Source: Oscillospiraceae bacterium (lineage in GTDB: Bacteria > Bacillota > Clostridia > Oscillospirales > Oscillospiraceae). Taken from it: a stretch of 25,224 nucleotides of DNA. Location: the NCBI GenBank assembly GCA_016302405.1, contig JAEDNR010000016.1, positions 1 through 25,224 of the forward strand, read 5' to 3'. Position numbers and translations under genes: made by a program. Shown here in pieces: positions 1 to 8,373 of the stretch (positions within the stretch are counted from its first letter, which is position 1; every line of letters starts with the position of its first letter). Under the pieces are notes generated by a model. It had not been told where the DNA came from, did no database searches, and saw only the letters and a program-made list of their open reading frames with translations.

Positions 1-55
1 TTCTTTTTCTTTGTGCTATTTGACGAAACCTTTCCTTAGTGAGACAGCCCCTTCG

Positions 56-757
56 TTACAGCGGATTCTGTTTGATTTTAGCGTAGCGCCGGGGGTAGCC
101 CGGGGGTGTGGGGGAAACCTTGCGAAAGACCAGGACGGTGTGGCTTGTCCCCGCCACGGGGAAGGTTTTCGCTTCCGCGAAGGCAAGCCCCAGCTTCCTG
201 ACGGCGTTCCGGGCCTGCTCCAATTCCTCCCCCGCCCGGTCGCCCTTCATGGCAAGAACCGTACCTCCCACCTTTACAAAGGGGGCGGTGAGCTCCAGCA
301 GGATATTGAGCCTGGCCACCGCCCGGCTCACGGCGCAGTCATAGCTTTCCCGGCGGCGGAAGGCCTCCTCCTCGGCTCTGGCGGTGACGCATTCGGCGTT
401 CACCTCCAGCTCCGGCAGGACCGTTTCCAGCCAGTGCATCCTTTTTCCCAGGCTGTCAAGCAGGGTAAGCTTCATTTCCGGGCAGGCAATTGCCGCGGGC
501 ACCCCGGGAAATCCGGCGCCGCAGCCCACATCGATAACGGTTTTTCCGGAAAGGTCCTGGCACAGCAGCACGGTCAGGCTGTCCAGCAGATGAAGGTTAG
601 CCACCTGGGATGGCTCCGTAATGGCGGTAAGGTTCATGACCCGGTTCTGCTCCACAACGGCGCGGCCAAACCGGCAAAGGGTATCCCGCCTCTTTTCCGG
701 CAGGTCAAGGCCCAGCTCCGGGAGCCCTAAGTCCAGGGCCTGGCGCATTTCGTCCAT
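56..757 (-). CDS. rsmG: 16S rRNA (guanine527-N7)-methyltransferase RsmG
   Basis: RsmG (formerly GidB) transfers a methyl group from S-adenosylmethionine to N7 of G527 in 16S rRNA of the small subunit. The 233-residue product has the family's N-terminal NLTAIT segment (about residues 42-47), the SAM-binding loop DVGCGAGFPG (76-85) and the later SRAVA motif. Length is normal for the family. The start at 757 is preferred over an in-frame ATG at 778 because AAGGAGG lies about 5 bases before it. The 778 start would overlap the upstream gene and has no such site. The gene begins 10 bases after the stop of the DUF3810 gene, so the two are probably cotranscribed. The usual mnmG/mnmE partners are not on this side. 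Only 55 bases remain to its 3' side in the window and no terminator is visible there. Confidence 0.95.
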   Translation of the reverse strand: MDEMRQALDLGLPELGLDLPEKRRDTLCRFGRAVVEQNRVMNLTAITEPSQVANLHLLDSLTVLLCQDLSGKTVIDVGCGAGFPGVPAAIACPEMKLTLLDSLGKRMHWLETVLPELEVNAECVTARAEEEAFRRRESYDCAVSRAVARLNILLELTAPFVKVGGTVLAMKGDRAGEELEQARNAVRKLGLAFAEAKTFPVAGTSHTVLVFRKVSPTPPGYPRRYAKIKQNPL

Positions 758-767
758 GGCTGCCTCC

Positions 768-1937
768 TTATTTGGCATTTACGATGCCGGTTAAATCCAC
801 CATGCTCTCGTCGTAGGGGTCAAAGGGGTTCTGCTCCACGGCCAGGGAGGGGATGACCACCTCCTGGATGTGCCACGCTACCAGCAGGTCGCAGACCTGG
901 CCGTAGGAGGCAAGGCCCGCGGATTCGCCGCTGGCTTTCAGGTAGGCGTCGTTGGCGGTGTCCGCAACCTTGGTGGCGGCGGCGCTGCGCTTGGACTGGA
1001 AGAAGGTGTTGTAGGCGGTCAGGTCCCGCTGCAGGATTTCGCTGACACCGGCAAGGACCCGGGCGGCAGCGGCGGAAGCGGACTGGGAGTTGACGCTTGC
1101 CAGGGCGCTGTAGCAGTACCGGTAGGCCATGAAGTAGGCCGAGTACTGGAACTGAACGTCCTCGTTCACGCTGGCAGCCAGGAACGCGGCGAAATTGGCG
1201 TCCCGCTCCGAGGCAATGCACATCCGGTGGGCCATCTCGTGACACATGGTAAAGGGCAGGCACACGTCGGGAACCTGGGGATTCACCGCCGCCTCACCGG
1301 TCAGGCCCATGGTGACCCCGGTGATACCCATGGAGGTGTACATGTCCGCCCAGCCCAGCTTCTTGACGGGCAGGGTGGAACCGGCAAAGACGGAGAAATT
1401 GCGCTGGTAGGTCAGGTACCGGAAACCCTCCCCGGCAGAAGCCGCCAGGTTCTCAAAGCTGTCGAAGCTGACATTTCCGGCGCTGTCCCGGGGAACCCGG
1501 AGGGCAAGCTCGTTTGCCTTGTCCCGGTAGTATTCCGTGGCCTCGGCGAGCTCGCTGAGGGTGTAGGCGGAAGACTCCATACGGATGTCGTCGGACAGGT
1601 CGCCCGCGTAGTAGTTCAGGCCGAAAACCAGAGTGTGGAGCATATAGATGCCGCAGCCCGCGGCCAGCACCCAGCCGAACCAGGAAACGGGGTTCCACTT
1701 GAGAATAATCATCAGCACGATGCTGGCCAGCACCAGCACGCCCAGCACCACCGCCAGCAGCTGCCACAGGCAGAAGTCCACCTGGGAGCTCCACTGGGCC
1801 AGGGTATTCTGCAGGGTGCGGATGACATAGGGGTAAATCATATCTACAAGGGCGGAAAATTTTTCGCCGTAGCGCGTAAGGATCCAGGTGATGGCGCCGA
1901 AAATGGCGGCGGCCAGGTATCCGCGCAGATATTTCAA
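768..1937 (-). CDS. DUF3810 family membrane zinc metallopeptidase-like protein
   Basis: 389 residues. The N-terminal third is membrane-embedded, with hydrophobic segments near residues 5-20, 58-79 and 87-106. The remainder holds HEMAH (233-237) followed by Glu244 in SERDANFAAFLA. HExxH plus a downstream Glu is the gluzincin-type zinc site of the DUF3810 family. The substrate is unknown; it probably acts in or at the cytoplasmic membrane. The start codon is TTG at 1937, chosen because AAGGAGG lies 8 bases before it and the residues that follow begin the first membrane segment. It is the first gene of a two-gene unit with rsmG. A promoter is proposed just upstream. The family assignment is firm from the motif and topology; the peptidase activity is an inference. 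Confidence 0.85.
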   Translation of the reverse strand: MKYLRGYLAAAIFGAITWILTRYGEKFSALVDMIYPYVIRTLQNTLAQWSSQVDFCLWQLLAVVLGVLVLASIVLMIILKWNPVSWFGWVLAAGCGIYMLHTLVFGLNYYAGDLSDDIRMESSAYTLSELAEATEYYRDKANELALRVPRDSAGNVSFDSFENLAASAGEGFRYLTYQRNFSVFAGSTLPVKKLGWADMYTSMGITGVTMGLTGEAAVNPQVPDVCLPFTMCHEMAHRMCIASERDANFAAFLAASVNEDVQFQYSAYFMAYRYCYSALASVNSQSASAAAARVLAGVSEILQRDLTAYNTFFQSKRSAAATKVADTANDAYLKASGESAGLASYGQVCDLLVAWHIQEVVIPSLAVEQNPFDPYDESMVDLTGIVNAK

Positions 1938-1977
1938 AGGAAACGCCTCCTTGTATGCAAAGGGTAGAAGTCAATAT

Positions 1978-2006
1978 AGTATATCATACTTTTTCCCGCT
2001 TGTCTC
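1978..2006 (-). promoter_or_regulatory. Putative sigma-70 promoter for DUF3810-rsmG
   Basis: On the minus strand, GAGACA (2006-2001) and TATACT (1983-1978) are separated by 17 bases, about 40 bases before the TTG start. Match to consensus is 4/6 and 5/6. Read by eye only. Confidence 0.45.
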
Positions 2007-2025
2007 CCCCCAAATTATTAAATTA

Positions 2026-2072
2026 TTATGTGCTTATCGGTTTACTCAGCAAGCATACAAATTGGAATTTGT
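2026..2072 (+). repeat. Repeat modules J and A
   Basis: A TTATCG...CTCAGCA leader is followed by the near-palindrome ACAAATTGGAATTTGT. Versions of the same pair occur at 4085-4127, 10505-10545, 12205-12257, 15412-15460 and 25088-25135, and inverted at about 12509-12550 and 23680-23735. In this window the pair lies between the gene-border tail and the larger inner elements. Function unknown. Confidence 0.75.
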
Positions 2073-2114
2073 AGGGCTGTTTGTCCAGTGGTGTGCGGTA
2101 TCGATGCGGAACAC

Positions 2115-2318
2115 GGCAAGGGCTCCCCTGTGTAAGGGGAGCTGTCAGCGAAGCTGACTGAGGGGTTGTAACGGTGGACTTTCCTGTCTACCCATCATCA
2201 GAACGGACAGTGTCCTTTGTTGTCCCTTTTCGCCGATTTATTGTCAATTTAAAACATTTTACTGCACAATCCCTCAGTCGCTTCGCGACAGCTCCCTTTA
2301 CACAAGGGAGCCCTTGCC
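2115..2318. repeat. MITE-like element C, copy 1
   Basis: 204 bp bounded by inverted GGCAAGGGCTCCC ends. Each arm folds as CTCCC-loop-GGGAG, then a small hairpin, then a second GAGGG strand. The left arm hairpin is GTCAGC/GCTGAC and the right arm one (read inward) GTCGC/GCGAC, so the stems differ but both pair. No ORF and no transposase. A second copy lies at 18744-18948 with matching ends but a different core. This and the neighbouring modules fill the 671-bp gap between the DUF3810 and glycyl-tRNA synthetase genes. Confidence 0.8.
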
Positions 2319-2351
2319 GCGTACCTCACTGATAACGCATTCTTCTATTCA

Positions 2352-2522
2352 GGAGATTCCCACACCAGGAAAGCGGACTGGTTCGGAATGACAATGTTGT
2401 ACGACGCCCTGGCTTCCCTCTGCAAATTCCAAATTTGCGTACCACAGAACGATACCGAGCGGGTCAGGGTGGGAACGATTACAGATCACGCTCGTCACGA
2501 CTTGGCTGTCGGCCCTGCCGAC
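2352..2522. repeat. Half of repeat B, then A and G modules
   Basis: A lone B arm (2352-2392, GGAGATTCCCACACC...GGAATGAC) is followed by an A core (about 2421-2437) and a G block (2444-2522). The G block runs from CAGAACGATACCGAGCGG to a terminal hairpin, TGTCGGC-CCT-GCCGACA. The left B arm that pairs with this one in complete copies is absent here. Confidence 0.7.
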
Positions 2523-2559
2523 AAATTCCAATTTTCCTGCCGTTGATAACCCACAGCAT

Positions 2560-2592
2560 GAAAAATCCCGCCCGGGGGAAACCCGGGCGGGA
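2560..2592 (-). terminator. Rho-independent terminator of the glycyl-tRNA synthetase gene
   Basis: On the minus strand, CCCGCCCGGG pairs with CCCGGGCGGG in a perfect 10-bp stem over a 5-base loop, followed by ATTTTT. It begins about 17 bases after the stop codon of the synthetase gene. Confidence 0.9.
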
Positions 2593-2608
2593 GAACATCC
2601 GCAGGAAA

Positions 2609-4036
2609 TCAGAACTCGCACTTCTTGGCGATATAGCTTTTCAGCTCGGAAATGGGGATGCGGACCTGCTCCATGGTGTCCCGGTCCCGAACGGTGACGC
2701 AGTTGTCCGCGGGGCTATTCTCGTCGCCCACGGTCTGGAAGTCCACGGTGACGCACAGGGGGGTGCCGATCTCGTCCTCCCGGCGGTAGCGCTTGCCGAT
2801 GGAGCCCGTGTCGTCAAAGTCCACCATGAAGTCGCGGCGCAGCTCCCGGTAGATTTCCTCGGCCTTGGGGCTGAGCTTCTTGGAAAGGGGCAGCACGGCG
2901 GCCTTGAAAGGAGCGAGAGCCGGGTGCAGCCGGAGCACGGTGCGCACATCGGGGTTGCCCTTCTTGTCCTGGCCCACCACTTCCTCGTCGTAGGCTTCGC
3001 ACAGGAATGCCAGGGCCACCCGATCACAGCCCAGGCTGGGCTCGATGACGTAGGGGATGTAGTGCTCGTTCTTTTCCTGGTCGTAATATTCAAGGCTCTT
3101 GCCGCTGGCCTCCTGGTGGCGGCCCAGGTCATAGTTCGTCCGGTCGGCGATGCCCCACAGCTCGCCCCAGCCGCCGCCGAAGGGGAACTGGTACTCGATA
3201 TCCGTGGTGGCCCGGGAGTAGAAGGCAAGCTCGGCGGGCTCGTGATCCCGCAGCCGGAGGGAGTCCTCCTTGATGCCCAGGGAAATCAGCCAGTTTTTGC
3301 AGAAGTCCTTCCAGTAGGCGAACCATTCAAGATCGGTGCCGGGCTGGCAGAAGAACTCGCACTCCATCTGCTCAAATTCCCGGGTGCGGAAGGTGAAGTT
3401 GCCGGGGGTGATCTCGTTGCGGAAGGCCTTGCCCACCTGGCACACGCCGAAGGGCAGCTTCTTCCGGGTGGTGCGCTGGATATTGGCGAAGTTTACGAAG
3501 ATGCCCTGGGCGGTCTCGGGCCGCAGGTACACATCGGAGGAGGAGTCCTCGGTGACGCCGATTTTGGTCTTGAACATCAGGTTAAACTTGCGGATGGGGG
3601 TGAAGTGGTGCTTGCCGCAGTTGGGGCAGACCACATCCTCGTGCCCCGCGATAAAGGCGTCCATTTCCTCAAAGCTCATGGCGTCCACGTTGACACCGTG
3701 GCCAGACTCGGATCCTTCAATCAGCTTGTCCGCCCGCTGCCGGGCGCCGCAGCCCTTGCAGTCAACCAGAGGGTCGGAGAAGTTGCCCACATGGCCGGTG
3801 GTGACCCAGGTGGTGGGGTTCATGAGGATGGCGGCATCCAGGCCCACGTTGTAGTCGGATTCCTGGACGAACTTCTTGAGCCAGGCTTTTTTCACGTTGT
3901 TCTTGAACTCCACGCCCAGGGGGCCGTAGTCCCAGGCGTTGGCAAGACCGCCGTAGATCTCGGAACCGGCGTAGACATAGCCCCGGTTCTTGCAGAGCGT
4001 GACGATCATATCCAGTGTCTTTTCGCTGTTTTTCAT
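2609..4036 (-). CDS. glyS: Glycyl-tRNA synthetase, dimeric class II type
   Basis: Charges tRNA-Gly with glycine in the cytoplasm. The 475-residue single-chain protein is the alpha2 (eukaryote/archaea-like) type found in many Gram-positive bacteria, not the alpha/beta tetramer. Visible features are the N-terminal YGGLANAWDYGPLG (28-41), a zinc-type insertion with CKGC (93-96) and CPNC (137-140), the motif 2 region FRNEITP...FRTREFEQME, and a C-terminal anticodon-binding domain with VTVDFQTVGD. The start at 4036 is set by GGAGGAAATAAA just upstream; an in-frame ATG at 4114 would run into repeat DNA. It stands alone with its own terminator. No T-box leader was recognised upstream, where the spacer is repeat DNA. 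This subtype is sometimes annotated glyQS. Confidence 0.96.
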   Translation of the reverse strand: MKNSEKTLDMIVTLCKNRGYVYAGSEIYGGLANAWDYGPLGVEFKNNVKKAWLKKFVQESDYNVGLDAAILMNPTTWVTTGHVGNFSDPLVDCKGCGARQRADKLIEGSESGHGVNVDAMSFEEMDAFIAGHEDVVCPNCGKHHFTPIRKFNLMFKTKIGVTEDSSSDVYLRPETAQGIFVNFANIQRTTRKKLPFGVCQVGKAFRNEITPGNFTFRTREFEQMECEFFCQPGTDLEWFAYWKDFCKNWLISLGIKEDSLRLRDHEPAELAFYSRATTDIEYQFPFGGGWGELWGIADRTNYDLGRHQEASGKSLEYYDQEKNEHYIPYVIEPSLGCDRVALAFLCEAYDEEVVGQDKKGNPDVRTVLRLHPALAPFKAAVLPLSKKLSPKAEEIYRELRRDFMVDFDDTGSIGKRYRREDEIGTPLCVTVDFQTVGDENSPADNCVTVRDRDTMEQVRIPISELKSYIAKKCEF

Positions 4037-4163
4037 TTTATTTCCTCCGTTGATAGGTTTTATTTCAAATTGAAAATGGAATGTGCGTATCCGTTTCACG
4101 CAGCTGCCCGACAAATTGGAATTTGCAGAGGTGAGCGCACGCCCCGAACAACACTGTCATTCC

Positions 4164-4432
4164 GAACCAGTCCGCTTTCCTGGTGTGGGAATCTCCATCG
4201 ACTTTCAGTCTGCTTTTCGTCTTACCTCGTAGGGGCGCTCATTGAGCGCCCGCGGAAATGTTCCAATTTTGTAACAAATATCCGGTAAAAGGAACCTTTT
4301 CGCCGATAGAAATCTGGATAACAGAAATTTCTCTGCCGGGCGCTCAATGAGCGCCCCTACGGCGTATGACGTTCTTGGCCCCGGAATTCGATGGAGATTG
4401 CCACGCCAGTGTGATCACTGGCTCGCAATGAC
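4164..4432. repeat. 269-bp composite repeat, left copy of a perfect inverted pair
   Basis: The stretch from GAACCAGTCC to CTCGCAATGAC reads as the exact reverse complement of 10563-10831, checked in consecutive blocks along its length. It is a complete B element (left arm CATTCCGAACCAGT..., right arm ...GGCTCGCAATGAC) carrying an inner I element at 4228-4361. Outside the identical core, A cores flank it at about 4110-4126 and 4471-4487. It lies in the 506-bp space between the glycyl-tRNA synthetase and acyltransferase genes. Confidence 0.92.
4228..4361. repeat. Inner element I nested in the composite repeat
   Basis: 134 bp bounded by inverted CGTAGGGGCGCTCATTGAGC ends, each end itself containing the palindrome GGGCGCTCATTGAGCGCCC. 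No coding capacity. The copy at 10634-10767 is identical in reverse. K at 23482-23555 has the same CGTAGGGG tips but a different inner palindrome. Confidence 0.85.
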
Positions 4433-4542
4433 AGGAAATTCGATACCGTGCCCGCCGGTCCGACAAATTCCAATTTGTCAGTTTCCGGCGTTAAGCTAAG
4501 CATTTTCTAATTATACGGAAAATTCCGGAAAAAGCAAGGCTT

Positions 4543-5391
4543 TTATTCCGCCGGGGCGTAGGCAGGACCAAGGTCCTGGAGCATGATATTGAACACCTGC
4601 TCGCCTATTTCCACAGCGGTTTTTCCCCGGTAGCTCTCCGGGCTCAGCACATCCACCAGGTGCAGGTCCACCCGGGCCCCCAGATGGATGGAGGAAAGGG
4701 TAAAGGGGTCCAGGCCGCTGAATACCCGGTTGGTGCCCTGGATGGTGCACACCACAATGGGCACCCCGGTTTTCAGGGCGATCTTGAACACGCCGCTGCG
4801 GAAGTGGTGGAGCTTGCCGTCCACGCTGGTGTAGCCCTCGGGGAACACGGCGATGCTTACCTCGTCCTCCTTGATAAGCTGGATGCATTTCAGGATGGTT
4901 TTCAGGGCCTCCCGGTCATTCTCCCGGTTGATCATCTGGCACAGAAGCCGGTGCATAATCTGTCCGATCAGGGGCATGCGGGAGTTTTCCCACTTGGAAA
5001 TAAAGGCAAGCTGGCTATTGGGGAAGGCCTTCAGCAGCACCGGGGGATCCAGGTCGCACAGGTGGTTGCACACCAGCAGGAACCGGCCGGACTTTGGGAG
5101 TTTTTCCGTCCCGGAAACATGCAGGCGCATGGTTAAAGCGATGACGGCATCGATGTAGACCCCCACAAACCGGCGGAAGGCGGGGTCGTCGTGCTCCTGG
5201 GGGACGGTTTTGTCAATCCGGCGGCACACCAGCCAGAGAACGGCAAAGGCCGCGAGAAGCAGCGCAAGCCACAGTCCGGCAAAGCTCACCGGCAGCACCC
5301 ACAGCCACCGTAAGGCGGCAAAGGCACCGGTTCCCAGGCAGATACCCACGGCGCCCAGCGCCGCCAGCACCGTGATCAAAGTCAAGAGCAT
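4543..5391 (-). CDS. plsC: 1-acyl-sn-glycerol-3-phosphate acyltransferase (PlsC-type)
   Basis: Transfers an acyl chain to lysophosphatidic acid to give phosphatidic acid, at the cytoplasmic membrane. The 282-residue protein starts with two hydrophobic segments (about 3-29 and 31-56). The catalytic NHx4D box follows as NHLCDLD (109-115) and the glycerophosphate-binding FPEG as FPEGYTS (183-189), the spacing expected of the family. The start at 5391 is chosen because GGGAGG lies 8 bases upstream and the first membrane segment begins at once. An in-frame ATG at 5550 would extend through an intergenic repeat. It is divergent from the acyl-CoA synthetase gene 436 bp away, a plausible functional neighbour since both handle fatty acyl groups. 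Other members of this acyltransferase family cannot be excluded. Confidence 0.88.
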   Translation of the reverse strand: MLLTLITVLAALGAVGICLGTGAFAALRWLWVLPVSFAGLWLALLLAAFAVLWLVCRRIDKTVPQEHDDPAFRRFVGVYIDAVIALTMRLHVSGTEKLPKSGRFLLVCNHLCDLDPPVLLKAFPNSQLAFISKWENSRMPLIGQIMHRLLCQMINRENDREALKTILKCIQLIKEDEVSIAVFPEGYTSVDGKLHHFRSGVFKIALKTGVPIVVCTIQGTNRVFSGLDPFTLSSIHLGARVDLHLVDVLSPESYRGKTAVEIGEQVFNIMLQDLGPAYAPAE

Positions 5392-5470
5392 GAAGAAGGC
5401 CTCCCATTCAAAAAATATTTCTGTAGCAATTCCGTTGTGATCGTTTAGCGCACTGGCGCGAAGCGCCCAT

Positions 5471-5588
5471 GCCTCTCCCTTTGGGAGAGGTGGCCCGGCG
5501 GAACGCCGGGACGGAGAGGGTTTTCGCAGAGCATTTCCCCTCTCAGTCACGCCTATGGCGTGACAGCTCTCCCATAGGGAGAGCCAAG
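5471..5588. repeat. MITE-like element E
   Basis: About 118 bp with inverted ends CTCTCCC-TTT-GGGAGAG (left) and CTCTCCC-TAT-GGGAGAG (right, read inward). Each arm continues with a small hairpin (CCCGGCG-GAA-CGCCGGG; GTCACGCC-ATA-GGCGTGAC) and then GAGAGGG. The plan matches elements C and D although the sequence does not. The rest of the 5392-5736 gap shows nothing recognisable. Confidence 0.75.
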
Positions 5589-5736
5589 GGGTGCTCCGCT
5601 AAACGATTCTTTACCGGATGTTTCCCGGCTGCGTCTGACTCGTCAGGAATTTCTTAAACTTTCCCCCATTATACCCTCCGCGCCGCCGCAATACAAGAAG
5701 AAAAATGCTTCCCCGGGGATTTTTTCAGAAAAAGGG

Positions 5737-5765
5737 TGGAAATTAAACTTCCGAGTTGGTATAAT
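5737..5765 (+). promoter_or_regulatory. Putative extended -10 promoter for the acyl-CoA synthetase operon
   Basis: TGGAAA (5737-5742) and TATAAT (5760-5765) are 17 bases apart. A TGn extension (5757-5759) precedes the -10. It lies about 60 bases before the ATG. Confidence 0.7.
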
Positions 5766-5827
5766 AGCACGGTATTCTTGCTCCCCGGCGTTTTGGGCTG
5801 GGCTTTACAGAAAGGAAAAGAAGAATT

Positions 5828-7549
5828 ATGGGCCTGTCTGCTTCCGCGCCGTGGCTGCGCTACTACGGCAATACTCCCGTATCCCTGGATTATCCCCAGG
5901 AAACCATGTACCAGCTCGTGGCGGACACCGCGAAAAAGTATCCCAAAACCCCCGCCTATGTGTTCTACGGCAAGGAAACCAGCTACGCTTCCTTTATGCG
6001 CCGTATCGACGCCGCCGCCAAGGGTCTTATCCACATGGGCATCCGCAAGGGGGACAAGGTGACCATCTGCATGGCAAACACCCCCCAGGCGCTGGACTGC
6101 TTCTATGCCCTGAACCGTATCGGGGCTATCCCCAATATGATTCACCCGCTGTCCGCCGCCAAGGAGATCGCCTTTTACCTGAATTTCTCTAAGTCCAAGG
6201 CCATCCTGACATTGGACCAGTTCTATTATAAGGTTGCGGAAATTCTCCCCGAACTGGAAAACCCCTGCACCATCCTCATTGCCAAAATCGCCGACGAGCT
6301 GCCCTTCCCTTTAAGCGCCCTGTACCCCCTGACCAAGGGGGCCAGAGCCGTAAAGAAGCTTCCCAAGGAGGGCTACACACTCTGGTACGACATGGTGACG
6401 GCGGGGAAAAACGAGGTGCTTCCCCCGGATGACGGCAACTGCCGGGAGTGCGCCGCCATTTTGTACTCCGGCGGCACCACCGGCACCACCAAGGGTATTA
6501 TGCTCTCCAACATGAACTTTAACGCCCTGGGCCTGCAGACCATCGCGGCCTCCGGCTTTGGAAGCATCGCGGGGATGAAGATGCTCTCCGTCATGCCGGT
6601 TTTCCACGGCTTCGGTCTGGGCATCGGTATCCATACCGCCCTCATTGGCGGCGCCACCTGTATCCTGGTGCCCCAGTTCAGCGTAAAGACCTATGCCGAG
6701 GTGCTGGTAAAGGAAAAGCCTAACCTGATCCCCGGCGTGCCCACCTTGTTTGAGGCCCTGCTCCGGGCGGAGAACCTGGAGGGTGTTGACCTGAGCTTTC
6801 TCAAGGGTATCTTCTCCGGCGGCGACAGCCTGAGTCCGGAGCTTAAGAAAAAGGTGGATGCCTTCCTCCACGAGCACGGCTGCTCCGAGCAGATCCGGGA
6901 GGGCTACGGCACCACCGAGTGCGTCACCGCCTCCTGCCTGACCCCCAAGGACTACGCCCGGGCCGGGTCCATCGGCGTGCCCTTCCCGGATACCTATTAT
7001 AAAATCGTCACCCCCGGCACCGTGGACGAGGTGGGCCCCAATATCGAGGGCGAAATCTGCGTCTCCGGCCCCACCGTCATGCTGGGGTACATGGATAACC
7101 TGAAGGAGACCCGCCAGGCCCTCCGGCGGCATTATGACAACCGGATCTGGCTGCATACCGGCGACCTGGGCCACATGGACCAGGACGGCTTTGTGTACTT
7201 CCGCCAGCGGATCAAGCGGATGATCATTACCTCCGGCTACAACGTCTACCCCTCCCAGCTGGAAAACATCATTGACGGCCACGAAAAGGTGCTGCTGTCC
7301 TGCGTCATCGGTGTAAAGGACCCCTACCGGGTCCAGCGGGTGAAGGCCTACGTGGTGCCCATGCCCGGTGTGGAGCCTACGGAGGAGCTGAAGCAGGAGA
7401 TCCTTGATTACTGCTCCCATCGCATCGCCAAGTACGCCATGCCCCGGGAGCTGGAATTCCGCACCGAGCTTCCCAAGACCTTGGTTGGCAAGGTTGCCTA
7501 CCGGGTGCTGGAGGAGGAAGCCAATGCCGCTCAGGAGCAGCAGCCGTGA
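5828..7549 (+). CDS. Acyl-CoA synthetase (AMP-forming), fatty-acid type
   Basis: Activates a carboxylic acid, probably a fatty acid, with ATP and CoA through an acyl-adenylate. The 573-residue chain has the family's motifs in order: phosphate loop YSGGTTGTTKG (213-223), GYGTTE (358-363), LHTGD (441-445) with Asp445, the hinge region IKRMIITSGYNVYP (461-474), and a C-terminal VGKVAYR carrying the catalytic Lys. The start follows AAAGGA with suitable spacing. The next gene overlaps its stop by 4 bases. The exact substrate cannot be read from sequence. The long N-terminal half and FHGFGLG region suit medium- or long-chain enzymes. Confidence 0.9.
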   Translation: MGLSASAPWLRYYGNTPVSLDYPQETMYQLVADTAKKYPKTPAYVFYGKETSYASFMRRIDAAAKGLIHMGIRKGDKVTICMANTPQALDCFYALNRIGAIPNMIHPLSAAKEIAFYLNFSKSKAILTLDQFYYKVAEILPELENPCTILIAKIADELPFPLSALYPLTKGARAVKKLPKEGYTLWYDMVTAGKNEVLPPDDGNCRECAAILYSGGTTGTTKGIMLSNMNFNALGLQTIAASGFGSIAGMKMLSVMPVFHGFGLGIGIHTALIGGATCILVPQFSVKTYAEVLVKEKPNLIPGVPTLFEALLRAENLEGVDLSFLKGIFSGGDSLSPELKKKVDAFLHEHGCSEQIREGYGTTECVTASCLTPKDYARAGSIGVPFPDTYYKIVTPGTVDEVGPNIEGEICVSGPTVMLGYMDNLKETRQALRRHYDNRIWLHTGDLGHMDQDGFVYFRQRIKRMIITSGYNVYPSQLENIIDGHEKVLLSCVIGVKDPYRVQRVKAYVVPMPGVEPTEELKQEILDYCSHRIAKYAMPRELEFRTELPKTLVGKVAYRVLEEEANAAQEQQP

Positions 7550-8262
7550 AAAAGCGAATCTGGGAGCTGGACGCCCTGCGGGGGGTGTGCATCCTGGGCA
7601 TGGTCATTGTCCACTTTGTCTATGATCTGGTGGAGCTGTACGCCCTGGTTCCGATGGCGTACCCCAAGTGGTTTGCCTTTATAAAGGACTGGGGCGGGGT
7701 GCTGTTTCTCCTGCTGTCCGGCACCTGCGCCACTCTGGGAAGCGGTCACACCCGGCGGGGGCTTGTGGTCTTCGCCTGCGGCATGGTCTGCACGGTGGTT
7801 ACCCTGGGAATGTATCTTCTGGGCTTTGCCGGGAAAGAAATTATTATCTACTTCGGGGTGCTTCACTGCCTGGGCGTGTGCATGCTCCTGTGGGGACTTT
7901 TTAAAAAGCTTCCCACATGGGCTCTTGCCGCACTGGGCGCAGTGTTCACCGCTGCCGGGCTCTGGCTCCGGGGACAGCTTTTCAGTTTTCCCTGGCTTAC
8001 GGTGCTGGGCTTCGTGCCGGAGGGCTTCGCCTCCTCGGACTATTTCCCCCTGCTTCCCAATCTGGGATTCTTCCTCCTGGGGGCGGCGGTGGGAAGAACG
8101 GTTTACCGGGAGAAAACCACCCGGCTTCCCAAGGTCAATGCCGAAAATCCCATTGTGCGGTTTTTCACCCTCTGCGGCCGGCACTCCCTGGCAATTTACC
8201 TTCTCCACCAGCCCATTCTGGCGGGGATTATGATGGCTGCGGCGAGTATTGTTGGTCGTTGA
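7546..8262 (+). CDS. DUF1624 / HGSNAT-like membrane acyltransferase domain protein
   Basis: 238 residues, polytopic, with about six to seven hydrophobic segments. It opens with ELDALRGVCILGMVIVHFVYD (7-27, Arg12 and His23 typical) and contains YFGVLHCLGVCMLL (102-115). Both are hallmarks of the DUF1624 / heparan-alpha-glucosaminide N-acetyltransferase-like family, thought to move acyl groups across or at the membrane. Substrate unknown. The start is GTG at 7546, overlapping the TGA of the acyl-CoA synthetase gene (GTGA), with CAGGAG upstream, so translation is probably coupled. The coupling suggests the acyl-CoA product might be an acyl donor, an inference only. Confidence 0.8.
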   Translation: MKKRIWELDALRGVCILGMVIVHFVYDLVELYALVPMAYPKWFAFIKDWGGVLFLLLSGTCATLGSGHTRRGLVVFACGMVCTVVTLGMYLLGFAGKEIIIYFGVLHCLGVCMLLWGLFKKLPTWALAALGAVFTAAGLWLRGQLFSFPWLTVLGFVPEGFASSDYFPLLPNLGFFLLGAAVGRTVYREKTTRLPKVNAENPIVRFFTLCGRHSLAIYLLHQPILAGIMMAAASIVGR

Positions 8263-8373
8263 CAGTTATGCTGCGCAGGCGTCTAACCACCATTTCTCAA
8301 AATCCGCCCCAAAGCGGCACCGCAATTGTCAATTGTCCATTGTCCATTGTCAATTCCATACACGAGGTAGCTT
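8263..8373 (+). repeat. Short repeat spacer with hairpin and tail F1
   Basis: Within the presumed operon this 111-bp gap holds part of J inverted (GCGTCTAACCACC), a small hairpin (CCGC...GCGG, 8304-8317) and an F tail of repeated TTGTC/AATTG units (8323-8355). The same order precedes the AlaX gene (14058-14144) and gap (about 23700-23776). Confidence 0.75.

Noticed and set aside
1..55. Possible terminator or gene at the left edge
   Set aside because: No hairpin with T-run on the minus strand and too short for a gene. Nothing recognisable.
4037..4110. T-box leader for the glycyl-tRNA synthetase gene
   Set aside because: No conserved T-box sequence or antiterminator was found on the minus strand, and most of the upstream region is repeat DNA.
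2435..4288. Plus-strand open frame of 617 codons over the glycyl-tRNA synthetase gene
   Set aside because: It is antisense to a clear synthetase, begins and ends in repeat DNA, has no ribosome site and encodes no recognisable domain. Long antisense frames are common in GC-rich codon-biased genes.
6311..7420. Minus-strand frame of 369 codons over the acyl-CoA synthetase gene
   Set aside because: Antisense shadow of a strongly supported gene, with Gly/His/Val-rich low-quality translation and no ribosome site. The same judgement applies to 870-1967, 9065-10075, 14300-15496 and 22141-23367.
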